A stretch of DNA of 10,617 nt from contig JAHEZR010000026.1 of assembly GCA_023251005.1 (NCBI GenBank), positions 1 to 10,617 of the forward strand. The letters run 5' to 3'. This document shows, piece after piece, positions 1-6,160 of the stretch (its first letter is position 1; the number at the start of each line of letters is the position of its first letter). The notes beneath the pieces were generated by a model. That model was not told where the DNA came from. It saw only the letters and a list, made by a program, of their open reading frames with translations, and did not search any database. This DNA is from Ignavibacteriota bacterium. Its GTDB lineage: Bacteria; Bacteroidota; UBA10030; JAHEZR01. Position numbers and translations under genes: made by a program.

Positions 1-509
1 TATTTCAGTGCACACGCGGCAAATGTCTCGTACGTTCCCTGTAAAATCCCTTGTGTCCCGATGTAAATCCATGAGCCTGCCGTCATCTGACCGTACATCG
101 TGAGCCCAAGTGCTTCGAGGCGTCGAAATTCGTTCCACGTTGCCCACTTCGGCACAATCATGGCGTTGGAAATGAGGACCCGCGGCGCGTCCGGATACGT
201 TTTGATGATCCCAACTGGTTTTCCGGATTGGACAAGAAGGGTCTCGTCGTTCTCGAGATTTCTAAGTGAGCGGACGATCGCCTCGTAGCATTCCCAATTC
301 CGGGCAGCCTTGCCCGTGCCGCCATAGACGATCAGCTCATCGGGCTTTTCGGCGACCTCGGGATCGAGGTTGTTCATCAGCATTCGAAGAGCGGCCTCCT
401 GAATCCATCCCTTACACGAAATCCTGCCGCCACGTGGCGCGCGTATTGAGGCGCGTTGGAGCGTTTCGACTGCGACTGCTCCATTCGTTTCGTTGCTAAA
501 TTCATCCAT
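1..509 (-). CDS. hutU: Urocanate hydratase, N-terminal part (runs off the left edge)
   Basis: Urocanase converts trans-urocanate to 4-imidazolone-5-propionate with a tightly bound NAD+ as electrophile; it is step two of histidine breakdown, in the cytosol. I translated the minus strand from the ATG at 507-509. About 169 codons are present; the family is usually about 550 residues, so only the first third is here. Family blocks seen in order are [59 protein letters not shown] and [18 protein letters not shown], matching known urocanases almost word for word. The start is firm: a TAG stop lies directly upstream in the same frame, and an AGGA at 519-522 sits nine bases before the ATG. The gene follows the adenosine-specific kinase gene after a 65-base gap. 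Its partner hutH is about 4 kb away on the same strand. Confidence 0.95.
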   Translation of the reverse strand, partial: MDEFSNETNGAVAVETLQRASIRAPRGGRISCKGWIQEAALRMLMNNLDPEVAEKPDELIVYGGTGKAARNWECYEAIVRSLRNLENDETLLVQSGKPVGIIKTYPDAPRVLISNAMIVPKWATWNEFRRLEALGLTMYGQMTAGSWIYIGTQGILQGTYETFAACALK

Positions 510-574
510 CTAAATTATTCCTGCGGAAGAATTCCATGACGATCATGTTTTCGAGAACGGTCTTCGTCCGGTTG

Positions 575-1057
575 TTACAGCTTGTACCCAATCTTCCTTA
601 AGAATTCCTTCCTCACCTTGACATCTTCTTCTGTCTCAACGCCCTTTGTCTTCACGCCGTCGATCACGCCGAGGATTCCGCGACCCCGTTCCGTCTCTGC
701 GATGATGACTTCCACGGGGTTTGACGTAGCGCAATAGATGTGGCAAACTTCGGGGACATTCTTGATCGTGTTGAGGATATTCACGGGGAAGCCGCTTTCG
801 ATAAAGAGGATGAAGCAATGGCCACAGGCAAGATTCATTGCATTCTTTTTCGCGAGGTCGATGAGTATGGGATCGTTCCCGACCCAGCGAACCAGCGCTG
901 GCCCTGAAGATTCGCAGAACCCGAGGCCGAATTTCATCTGAGGGACAGTCGAAACGATCGCTTCGTAAATATCTTCCACAGTCTTGATGAAATGGGACTG
1001 TCCCAGGATAAAATTGGTGGCTTCGGGTTTCTCTATCCTAACGACCTTGAGATCCAT
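575..1057 (-). CDS. Adenosine-specific kinase family protein (PF04008 type)
   Basis: This 160-residue protein matches the small family annotated as adenosine-specific kinase, known best from archaea and thermophiles, where a structure is available; it is unrelated to the ribokinase-like adenosine kinases. Recognisable blocks are FCESSGPALVRWVGND (about residues 47-62), NLACGHCF (about 74-81), the NTIKNVPEVCHIYCATSNPV stretch (about 95-114), VIIAETERGRGILGVIDG (about 116-133) and the C-terminal RKIGYK. The length is full for the family. The start ATG at 1055-1057 is well supported by a GGAGG at 1062-1066, four bases upstream. It lies between the sixA-like gene (94-base gap) and hutU (65-base gap), all on the minus strand. 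Biochemical evidence for the family's activity is thin, so the family assignment is strong but the substrate is uncertain. Confidence 0.87.
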   Translation of the reverse strand: MDLKVVRIEKPEATNFILGQSHFIKTVEDIYEAIVSTVPQMKFGLGFCESSGPALVRWVGNDPILIDLAKKNAMNLACGHCFILFIESGFPVNILNTIKNVPEVCHIYCATSNPVEVIIAETERGRGILGVIDGVKTKGVETEEDVKVRKEFLRKIGYKL

Positions 1058-1061
1058 CGGT

Positions 1062-1066
1062 CCTCC
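1062..1066 (-). promoter_or_regulatory. Ribosome binding site of the adenosine-specific kinase gene
   Basis: The minus strand reads GGAGG here, four bases before the ATG at 1055-1057. It is one of only two near-perfect Shine-Dalgarno sites in the window and suggests this gene can be translated independently of its upstream neighbour. Confidence 0.7.
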
Positions 1067-1151
1067 AGAGATACAACCAGATTCATTTTTTGGGATTCAA
1101 GATGCAAGCGCGTGGGTGGAAGTAGGGATTAGATTTTCCTTCGTCTGCTAC

Positions 1152-1634
1152 TTATGCCATTCTTCTCATGAGGTCAAGAGTGAGAAGCCATTTCAAAACC
1201 CCTTTTCCCTTCTCGATGGGGATCGGGGTCTCGACGAGCGCGAGGCTTCCTTTCTTGATTTCAACGTGCGAGTACGTCTTGCCGTTTATCAGTAGTGAAA
1301 TGAAGGCGCTGAGATGCGGCTCGTGACCGACGAGAAGAACGTGGTCGTATTTCAACTCATTCAGTTGTTTGATCAGCTCGAGATGATCAGAGCCGGGGAT
1401 GAGGTACTCCGTCATCGAGAACTTTTTGACATTCAGGTCTTTCTCGATAATTTTTGCTGTTTGGATTGAGCGTTCGAGCAGGCTGGAGATAATCGCGTCA
1501 AAAGTGACCTTTAGTGATTTCAAGGTTTTTGCGATGGTAGCGGATTGCTCTTTTCCGACTGACGAGAGAGGTCTCTCACGATCTTCATAGCCTTGCTCGA
1601 TGGCTTCGCCGTGTCGTAGGATGTAGAGGAGCAT
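1152..1634 (-). CDS. sixA: SixA-like phosphohistidine phosphatase
   Basis: A short (160-residue) histidine phosphatase of the SixA branch, which removes phosphate from phosphohistidine, classically on histidine-containing phosphotransfer domains or the nitrogen phosphotransferase system. The catalytic RHG is at residues 7-9 (His8), the arginine in the SSLLERSIQTA segment is Arg55 and the second catalytic histidine is His104 in LVGHEPH. The small size and the lack of the extra helical insert of phosphoglycerate mutases fit SixA. The usual Pro of the Ser-Pro-x-x-Arg segment is Leu here (residue 52). The ATG at 1632-1634 gives the canonical MLLYILRHGE beginning, although no clear ribosome binding site precedes it. 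It starts 39 bases after the ArsC-like gene ends, so it is probably cotranscribed. The natural substrate cannot be told from the sequence; no histidine kinase or phosphotransferase gene is nearby. Confidence 0.85.
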   Translation of the reverse strand: MLLYILRHGEAIEQGYEDRERPLSSVGKEQSATIAKTLKSLKVTFDAIISSLLERSIQTAKIIEKDLNVKKFSMTEYLIPGSDHLELIKQLNELKYDHVLLVGHEPHLSAFISLLINGKTYSHVEIKKGSLALVETPIPIEKGKGVLKWLLTLDLMRRMA

Positions 1635-1673
1635 GGTGGTGAGAGAGACTGGTGCGAATAGGTCAGTACAAGA

Positions 1674-2054
1674 TTACAGAATTTCCTTGAGCCGCTCCGG
1701 TGGACGAGCGAGGATCGCTCGCTTCCCTTTTTCGATGATCGGTCGCTGAATGAGGTCCGGGTGCTTTACCATGAGATCGATGAGCTGATTATCCGACAAG
1801 TCTTTTTCTGCCAACTTCAATTGCTTATAGATCGGTTCTTTTGCACGGAGAAGGTCCCTCGGTCTCATTCCCATCTTTGAGAGAAGTTCTTTCAGCTTTG
1901 TTTTCGGGATAGGTTCAAGATAGTAATTGACCGAGTCAAAGTCCACCCCGGCTTCCTGAAGCATTCTCATGACGGTGCGGCAGGTGGTGCAGGTAGGTTT
2001 CTGGTAAATCGTGAGTTTTTCCACTCTTGCTTTCACTTCGTTAATTCGGATCAC
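1674..2054 (-). CDS. ArsC/Spx-like thioredoxin-fold protein
   Basis: This 126-residue protein belongs to the ArsC (glutaredoxin-coupled arsenate reductase)/Spx/YffB family. It begins with the fold's first strand, LTIYQKPTC, followed by a C-T-T-C-R redox motif (Cys22, Cys25, Arg26 from the GTG start). It continues with the family's RPRDLLRAKEPIYKQL region and ends with LIQRPIIEKGKRAILARPPE, equivalent to the RPI(V/I) segment that lines the ArsC active site. A CxxC pair, rather than one catalytic cysteine with three arginines, is more like Spx or YffB than classical ArsC. The GTG start at 2052-2054 forms a GTGA overlap with the stop of the dehydrogenase gene, suggesting translational coupling. 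A GTG at 2022-2024 would give a length closer to homologues (VEKLTIY start). There are no arsenic-resistance neighbours, so an arsenate-reductase role is not supported; a general thiol-redox role is more cautious. Confidence 0.8.
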   Translation of the reverse strand: MIRINEVKARVEKLTIYQKPTCTTCRTVMRMLQEAGVDFDSVNYYLEPIPKTKLKELLSKMGMRPRDLLRAKEPIYKQLKLAEKDLSDNQLIDLMVKHPDLIQRPIIEKGKRAILARPPERLKEIL

Positions 2055-3079
2055 GGAATGAGGGCGATCTTCCCAAAGTGTTTTCCTTCTTCGATTAGGC
2101 GATGTGCCTCTCGCACTTCTTTCAACGGTATGATTCGGTCGATCACAGGTTTCAATTTTCCCTCTTCGACAAATTTAAAAATTTTGATCAAGTGACCTTT
2201 CTTTCCCATCGTTGATCCGAGAATCTGGAGCTGCTTGTAAAAGACGTACCGCAAATCCGTAACCGCTTCATAGCCGGAAGTTACCCCGCAGGTGACGAGT
2301 CTACCGCCCTTCGTGAGGCTCTTGATGTTTTCGTCCCATACGCTTTTTCCGACGTGGTCAATGATGACCTCTACTCCTTTTTTTGAAGTGAGGCGACGAA
2401 CTTCCTCGCGGACGCTTTGTCTTCTGTAATTAATGACTTCATCTGCGCCCAAATCTTTTGCCTTTACTACCTTTTCCTCCGTGCTTGTCGTTGCGATCAC
2501 TCGTGCACCGAATAGCTTCGCAATTTGGATCGCAGCGCTTCCTATTCCGCTACTCGCGCCGATCACCAGCACGTCCTCACCTGGTTTTACCTTTGCTTTG
2601 TCCACGAGCATCTGCCATGCAGTGAGGAAGACCAGGGCACTGGCTGCGGCTTCTTCAAAAGTAATCTTATCACTAAGAGGAAGAACGTTTCGTCCCGGCA
2701 CTGCAAGGTATTCGGCATACGCGCCATTTCGATGCTCGCCAATCAGAACATAGTCCTTGCACAGATTGTCATCTCCATTCAGGCAATGAGTGCAGTGCCC
2801 ACACGAAATTCCCTGAGCAACAACGACACGGTCACCAACTTTGGCGTGGGTTACTGCATCTCCTTTGTCCGCGACAATTCCTGCTGCGTCGACTCCAGGG
2901 ATCATTGGCAGCTCGAATCGAACGCTAGGCAATCCCTGACGAACCCACAGGTCGATGTGGTTCACCGACGTCGCTTTGACATTGACGAGGACTTCATCAG
3001 ACCCGATCTTCGGAGTCGGAATGTCCTCGTAAATGAGTTTATCAATACCGCCGTGCTCGTGTATTCGAACGCATTTCAT
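2051..3079 (-). CDS. Medium-chain dehydrogenase/quinone oxidoreductase with structural zinc site
   Basis: A 342-residue zinc-type alcohol dehydrogenase/NADPH:quinone reductase relative. The N-terminal GroES-like domain covers about residues 1-130 and a Rossmann domain follows. The structural zinc site is complete: Cys93, Cys96, Cys99 and Cys107 in CGHCTHCLNGDDNLC. The dinucleotide loop is VIGASSGIGSAAIQIAK (about 172-188). The catalytic zinc ligands look lost: where alcohol dehydrogenases have Cys, this protein has SVNHIDLW, and the GHE motif is replaced by PGVDAAG. This points to a quinone reductase-like or enoyl reductase-like activity with NAD(P)H; the substrate is unknown. The ATG at 3077-3079 gives the typical MKCVRIHEHGG start with GAGG/AAGG upstream. 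A TTG at 3107-3109 overlaps the lipoprotein gene's stop (TTGA), has an AGGA five bases before it, and would add ten residues; I prefer the ATG because homologues begin there. Confidence 0.88.
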   Translation of the reverse strand: MKCVRIHEHGGIDKLIYEDIPTPKIGSDEVLVNVKATSVNHIDLWVRQGLPSVRFELPMIPGVDAAGIVADKGDAVTHAKVGDRVVVAQGISCGHCTHCLNGDDNLCKDYVLIGEHRNGAYAEYLAVPGRNVLPLSDKITFEEAAASALVFLTAWQMLVDKAKVKPGEDVLVIGASSGIGSAAIQIAKLFGARVIATTSTEEKVVKAKDLGADEVINYRRQSVREEVRRLTSKKGVEVIIDHVGKSVWDENIKSLTKGGRLVTCGVTSGYEAVTDLRYVFYKQLQILGSTMGKKGHLIKIFKFVEEGKLKPVIDRIIPLKEVREAHRLIEEGKHFGKIALIP

Positions 3080-3105
3080 CTTTTGATGCCTTGCCTCAAT
3101 TTTCC

Positions 3106-3621
3106 TCAATCACTTCCTAACTTAGGATTAGCAGGAACAAATTGGACCTCTTCGACCTGGATTTCATCATCTCCCAATCGAATTCCTCTGATCGCCACAG
3201 TCATCTTCTCCCCTGCGATGCGATGCCATTCGTCTCTCTCTTCCACTTCCGCTCGACCAACGAGCGTGAGCTCCCTGTTGCCGCCCGGTTTTATTCTCAC
3301 AGGACTAAATGGAACAAATTTATCATTGAATTGATATCCGAACCTCTTGGACGAGACCTTCACCCGAGCGTGATCGAAGGAAAGGATCTTCTGACTACCA
3401 TTTTCCACTTTCACAGTAATTGTCGTCAAGATGTCATCATCGAGGGAATAATTTGCTGTGAATTCATACGTGATCTTGTTCTCTCTGTCTCTAACGACAT
3501 ACGTCAAGCATTTACAGTCATTGTTTGAGACTCGGAAGTCAAAGGTGTGCATCGAAGCGCAACCCAATAGAATTACAGACAGGATTATTGTGTTAATGGT
3601 TAGTGTGCACAGCGAGGTCAT
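3106..3621 (-). CDS. Small predicted lipoprotein of unknown function
   Basis: This 171-residue protein starts with a hydrophobic segment, INTIILSVILLGCAS, that ends in a clear lipobox (Leu18-Leu19-Gly20-Cys21), so it is probably lipidated at Cys21 and anchored in a membrane, most likely facing the periplasm. The mature part looks beta-rich, with alternating charged and hydrophobic residues (for example ITVKVENGSQKILSFDHARV), and resembles small immunoglobulin-like or FxLYD-type exported domains; I do not recognise a family. There is a Cys-Lys-Cys just after the lipobox (NNDCKCLTYV). The ATG at 3619-3621 is chosen: it forms an ATGA overlap with the end of the reading frame just upstream. A GTG at 3625-3627 would add two residues. 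Its own stop overlaps a possible TTG start of the dehydrogenase gene, so it sits inside the same operon. It carries no transfer signs. Confidence 0.72.
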   Translation of the reverse strand: MTSLCTLTINTIILSVILLGCASMHTFDFRVSNNDCKCLTYVVRDRENKITYEFTANYSLDDDILTTITVKVENGSQKILSFDHARVKVSSKRFGYQFNDKFVPFSPVRIKPGGNRELTLVGRAEVEERDEWHRIAGEKMTVAIRGIRLGDDEIQVEEVQFVPANPKLGSD

Positions 3622-3785
3622 GACCACTTCTCACTTAGTCTTTCTTCCAGGAGTTCTTTAAGGACGGTCGCCTCTCTCTTCGATGGATTGAGAAAGAATT
3701 TCTCTCAAGTGTCTCTTTGTATTTTCCATGTGTGTACCGCTTCAGCAAACGCGTTAGCATTTCGGGCACTGGTAGAACCTGTCAA
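3618..3785 (-). pseudogene. Possible small gene interrupted by one TGA codon
   Basis: In the roughly 200-base gap between the hydrolase and the lipoprotein gene, one minus-strand frame reads like protein on both sides of a single TGA at 3705-3707. Before it comes TGSTSARNANAFAEAVHTWK, then IQRDT; after it EKFFLNPSKREATVLKELLE, then ERLSEKWS. The last codons form an ATGA overlap with the lipoprotein start, as real operon genes here do. The frame is open upstream to a TGA inside the end of the hydrolase gene, with no ATG; TTG at 3783-3785 is the start I used, without a good ribosome binding site. If the TGA were TGG (one base) the frame would give a continuous 55-residue protein. It may be a decayed gene, a sequencing error or a chance frame. 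I do not recognise a family. Confidence 0.3.
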
Positions 3786-3828
3786 AATCCAGGGCAGATT
3801 TTTCAGGCAAACAATCTTCGATTGTCTC

Positions 3829-4455
3829 TTAACGTTCTCTCTTCTTGATCACTGTCTCACCGTGAAAATCCTTCTTAAAGCTATCGGCATCTCGATCGCT
3901 CCCAACGACATCGCCATAGTGCATCGGGATGGCGATCTTCGGCTTAAAGGTGTTCGCGGCTTCGGCGGCCTCCTTGGCATTCATCGTATACGTTCCACCG
4001 CATGGGAGGAGAGCGATGTCCACCTTCAACGAGTTCAGCTCCGGAATAAAGTCTGAATCGCCGGCGTGGTAGATTGTTTGTCCCCTGCTGAGCGTGATCA
4101 CGTAGCCCACCCAATTGTTTGATTTGGGATGGAAACTCTTTTTTAGATTATAAGCAGGCACGGTTGAGATTTTTAGTTTCCCGATCTCAAGTGACTGATT
4201 TGGAGCGACGATCTTCACCGTTCCTTTCAATTCCGCGGCGACGTCTTTCGGAGCCACGAAGATTGTTCCGTCCTTCTTGATCTTGTCGATGTCTTCATGA
4301 GAAAAGTGATCGAAATGAGCATGGGTAACCAAAATCACATCTGCCTTTGCCAACTTTCCCGAAGGGAGTTTCCACGGATCAATGTAAATCTGCTTTTCCT
4401 GGTCTTCGATTCGAAACGCCGCTTGACCGTACCAGTGGATATTCTCAACATTCAT
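3829..4455 (-). CDS. UlaG-like metallo-beta-lactamase-fold metal-dependent hydrolase
   Basis: A 208-residue member of the UlaG/UPF0173 (COG2220) branch of the metallo-beta-lactamase superfamily: hydrolases with a two-metal centre, mostly of unknown substrate. Metal-binding motifs are all present: THAHFDH (His45, His47, Asp49, His50), YHAGDSDF (His130, Asp133) and IPMHYG (His179). The start is taken at the ATG 4453-4455 because an AAAGGGGG ribosome binding site lies five bases upstream and the protein then begins MNVENIHWYGQAAFRI as homologues do. An upstream ATG at 4537-4539, 14 bases after the hutH stop, would add 28 residues with a hydrophobic leader (IYGISLFLLLLCSEE) and could make an exported form; its lipobox-like LLLC has Leu instead of Ala/Gly before Cys and is poor. 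It follows hutH on the same strand. Confidence 0.88.
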   Translation of the reverse strand: MNVENIHWYGQAAFRIEDQEKQIYIDPWKLPSGKLAKADVILVTHAHFDHFSHEDIDKIKKDGTIFVAPKDVAAELKGTVKIVAPNQSLEIGKLKISTVPAYNLKKSFHPKSNNWVGYVITLSRGQTIYHAGDSDFIPELNSLKVDIALLPCGGTYTMNAKEAAEAANTFKPKIAIPMHYGDVVGSDRDADSFKKDFHGETVIKKRER

Positions 4456-4460
4456 TGTGG

Positions 4461-4468
4461 CCCCCTTT
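4461..4468 (-). promoter_or_regulatory. Strong ribosome binding site deciding the hydrolase start
   Basis: The minus strand reads AAAGGGGG here, five bases before the ATG at 4453-4455. It favours the short cytosolic form of the metallo-beta-lactamase-fold protein over the form starting at 4539, which has only a weak purine stretch in front. Confidence 0.65.
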
Positions 4469-4553
4469 CTTTGCGAAGGACTCTCTTCACTACAAAGGAG
4501 CAAAAGGAAAAGAGAGATGCCGTATATCAGAAGCATCATGCTCGTTCTCTCTT

Positions 4554-6107
4554 CTAATTTAATGGCCCAATTGCTTTCTCTACCGCCTGTAAGAGTTTGC
4601 CGCCTTTGACAAGGTTGAGTGACTTTTCAATATCATTAAAGAGGATGCGGTCTTCCTCAAGATGAGGGATGTACTTTCGGAAGAATCGATATGCAGCCTC
4701 TGTCCCCTTGCCACAATGCATCGGTTTGCGAGACTTCCCGCTGAGTCGAGTAAAGTCGAGCGCCTGACACGCACAGAGAAACTCAATCGCAACGACCGTC
4801 CAGGCATTGTTCAACACTTTCCAAAGTTTCTGGGCTGCGATCGAGCCCATGCTGTTGTGATCTTCGAGGTTTGCTCCCGTAGGGATAGAGTCGACACTCG
4901 CGGGGTGGCAGAGGACTTTGTTCTCTGAAACAATCGAAGCTGCCGTGTACTGTGCCATCATCATCCCGGAGTGCAAGCCTCCCTTATTCGTCAGGAACCT
5001 CGGCAAGTCTGCAAGGCTGCCGTTGACGAGCCTCTCGGTGCGACGCTCGGAAATATTTGCCAGCTCCGAAAGTGCGATGGCGAGAAAATCTGAAACGAGC
5101 GCGATCGGCTGGCCGTGGAAATTTCCACCTTCGAGATGGATCTTTTCTTTCGGGAAAATCAATGGATTATCTGTTGCGGAATTGATTTCAATCAAGACAA
5201 CTTTTTCGGCATGTTCGATGGTGTCTCGTGAAGCGCCGTGGACTTGCGGAACACAGCGGATCGAGTACGCATCCTGCACTCGCGGGTCATTATATCGATG
5301 GGACTCTCGGATTTCGCTCCCAACCATAAGTCGGCGCACATTCGCTGCCGCCAACATCTGACCTCGGTGCGGTCGAAGCTTTTGAATGCGTTCATCGAAA
5401 GCCGTATCAGTGCCCTTCAATGCCTCGACGCTCAGTGCCGCGGCGACATCAGCTAACTTCGCCAGAATGTTAGCCTCGTATGTTGCGAGAGCGGCATAGG
5501 CACTCATCATCTGCGTTCCATTGATGAGAGCGAGTCCCTCCTTTGCTGTAAGTTTCAGTGGGCTCAGTCTTGCTTTTCGAAGTGCTAAACTCGCGTCCAT
5601 CACGGCATTTCCGTAAAGCACTTTTCCTTCTCCCATCATCGTGAGAACAAGGTGGGACAACTGCACTAAGTCGCCGCTTGAGCCAACGGATCCCTGCATC
5701 GGGATGATTGGGATGATGCCGGCGTTTAGAAATATCACCATGAACCCAAGCGTACCTGGACGGATCCCCGAATAACCTTTTGCCAGTGCATTGATGCGCA
5801 GGAGAATCATTGCCCGGACAACTTCTGGCGGGAGCGGTTCACCGGAACCGGCGGCATGACTGAAAATAAGATTCTTCTGGAGTTCCTCGATGTCATCGCG
5901 GCTGATCCGGACATTCGCGAAAGCTCCAAAGCCGGTTGTCACGCCGTAAATCGCTTCGTTGCCTGCGACCCATTGCTCGACAAGTCGACGAGAGGCCTGG
6001 ACTTTTTTTGAGACGGTAGGATTTAGCTTCACAGGAACTTTACGGAAGGCAACGCTGTAAACTTCTGGGAGTGAGAGTGAGTTGCCATCAAGTGTAATTG
6101 ATTTCAT
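4554..6107 (-). CDS. hutH: Histidine ammonia-lyase with variant Ser-Ser-Gly cofactor triad
   Basis: Histidine ammonia-lyase removes ammonia from L-histidine to give trans-urocanate, the first step of histidine breakdown, using an MIO cofactor made autocatalytically from Ala-Ser-Gly in its own chain. The protein is 517 residues, near the usual 500-510. Compared with the Pseudomonas putida enzyme, the active-site residues are all present, each shifted by one: Tyr54, His84 (FSHAAG), Asn196, Gln278, Tyr281 and Arg284 (QDAYSIRC), Phe330 (NFHG) and Glu415 (EDH). His84 after Ser fits a histidine rather than a tyrosine or phenylalanine lyase. The cofactor triad however reads Ser143-Ser144-Gly145 (codons at 5673-5681), and the following DLAPL is DLVQL. 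The start is the ATG at 6105-6107 (MKSITLDGN); a TTG at 6146 would add 13 residues unlike the family. It lies 53 bases after hflX and 14 to 98 bases before the hydrolase gene. Confidence 0.94.
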   Translation of the reverse strand: MKSITLDGNSLSLPEVYSVAFRKVPVKLNPTVSKKVQASRRLVEQWVAGNEAIYGVTTGFGAFANVRISRDDIEELQKNLIFSHAAGSGEPLPPEVVRAMILLRINALAKGYSGIRPGTLGFMVIFLNAGIIPIIPMQGSVGSSGDLVQLSHLVLTMMGEGKVLYGNAVMDASLALRKARLSPLKLTAKEGLALINGTQMMSAYAALATYEANILAKLADVAAALSVEALKGTDTAFDERIQKLRPHRGQMLAAANVRRLMVGSEIRESHRYNDPRVQDAYSIRCVPQVHGASRDTIEHAEKVVLIEINSATDNPLIFPKEKIHLEGGNFHGQPIALVSDFLAIALSELANISERRTERLVNGSLADLPRFLTNKGGLHSGMMMAQYTAASIVSENKVLCHPASVDSIPTGANLEDHNSMGSIAAQKLWKVLNNAWTVVAIEFLCACQALDFTRLSGKSRKPMHCGKGTEAAYRFFRKYIPHLEEDRILFNDIEKSLNLVKGGKLLQAVEKAIGPLN

Positions 6108-6140
6108 GACGAGGAAGAGAATGTAGACAGTCGCTCGAAC

Positions 6141-6152
6141 TACCAATTGGTA
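6141..6152. repeat. Perfect 12-base palindrome in front of hutH
   Basis: TACCAATTGGTA is identical to its reverse complement and lies in the 53-base gap between the hflX stop and the hutH start, about 34 bases upstream of the hutH ATG. The position would suit an operator for a dimeric repressor or activator. There is no second copy in front of hutU, and no clear promoter next to it, so a regulatory role is only a possibility. Confidence 0.3.
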
Positions 6153-6160
6153 CTACAGCT

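Noticed and set aside
535..547. Inverted repeat CATGA-CGA-TCATG upstream of hutU, considered as an operator
   Set aside because: The arms are only five bases and such short repeats are common by chance; there is no matching element in front of hutH.
2525..3334. A long (269-residue) plus-strand open frame
   Set aside because: It lies antisense to the dehydrogenase and lipoprotein genes, whose minus-strand proteins have clear motifs; its own translation shows none.
3705..3707. The in-frame TGA considered as a selenocysteine codon or as a sign of a changed genetic code
   Set aside because: TGA ends other genes here (for example at 7462 and 6161), Trp uses TGG, and no selenocysteine-insertion hairpin was evident after it; a nonsense change or read error is simpler.
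3635..3712. A minus-strand ATG frame of 23 codons (MENTKRHLREILSQ...) in the gap before the lipoprotein gene
   Set aside because: It has no ribosome binding site and overlaps the more protein-like frame that ends in the ATGA overlap; I saw no support for it.
6108..6146. A 13-residue N-terminal extension of HutH from a TTG codon
   Set aside because: The extension is unlike homologues, which start at the MKSITLDGN-type beginning, and the residue numbering matches the known enzyme from the inner ATG.
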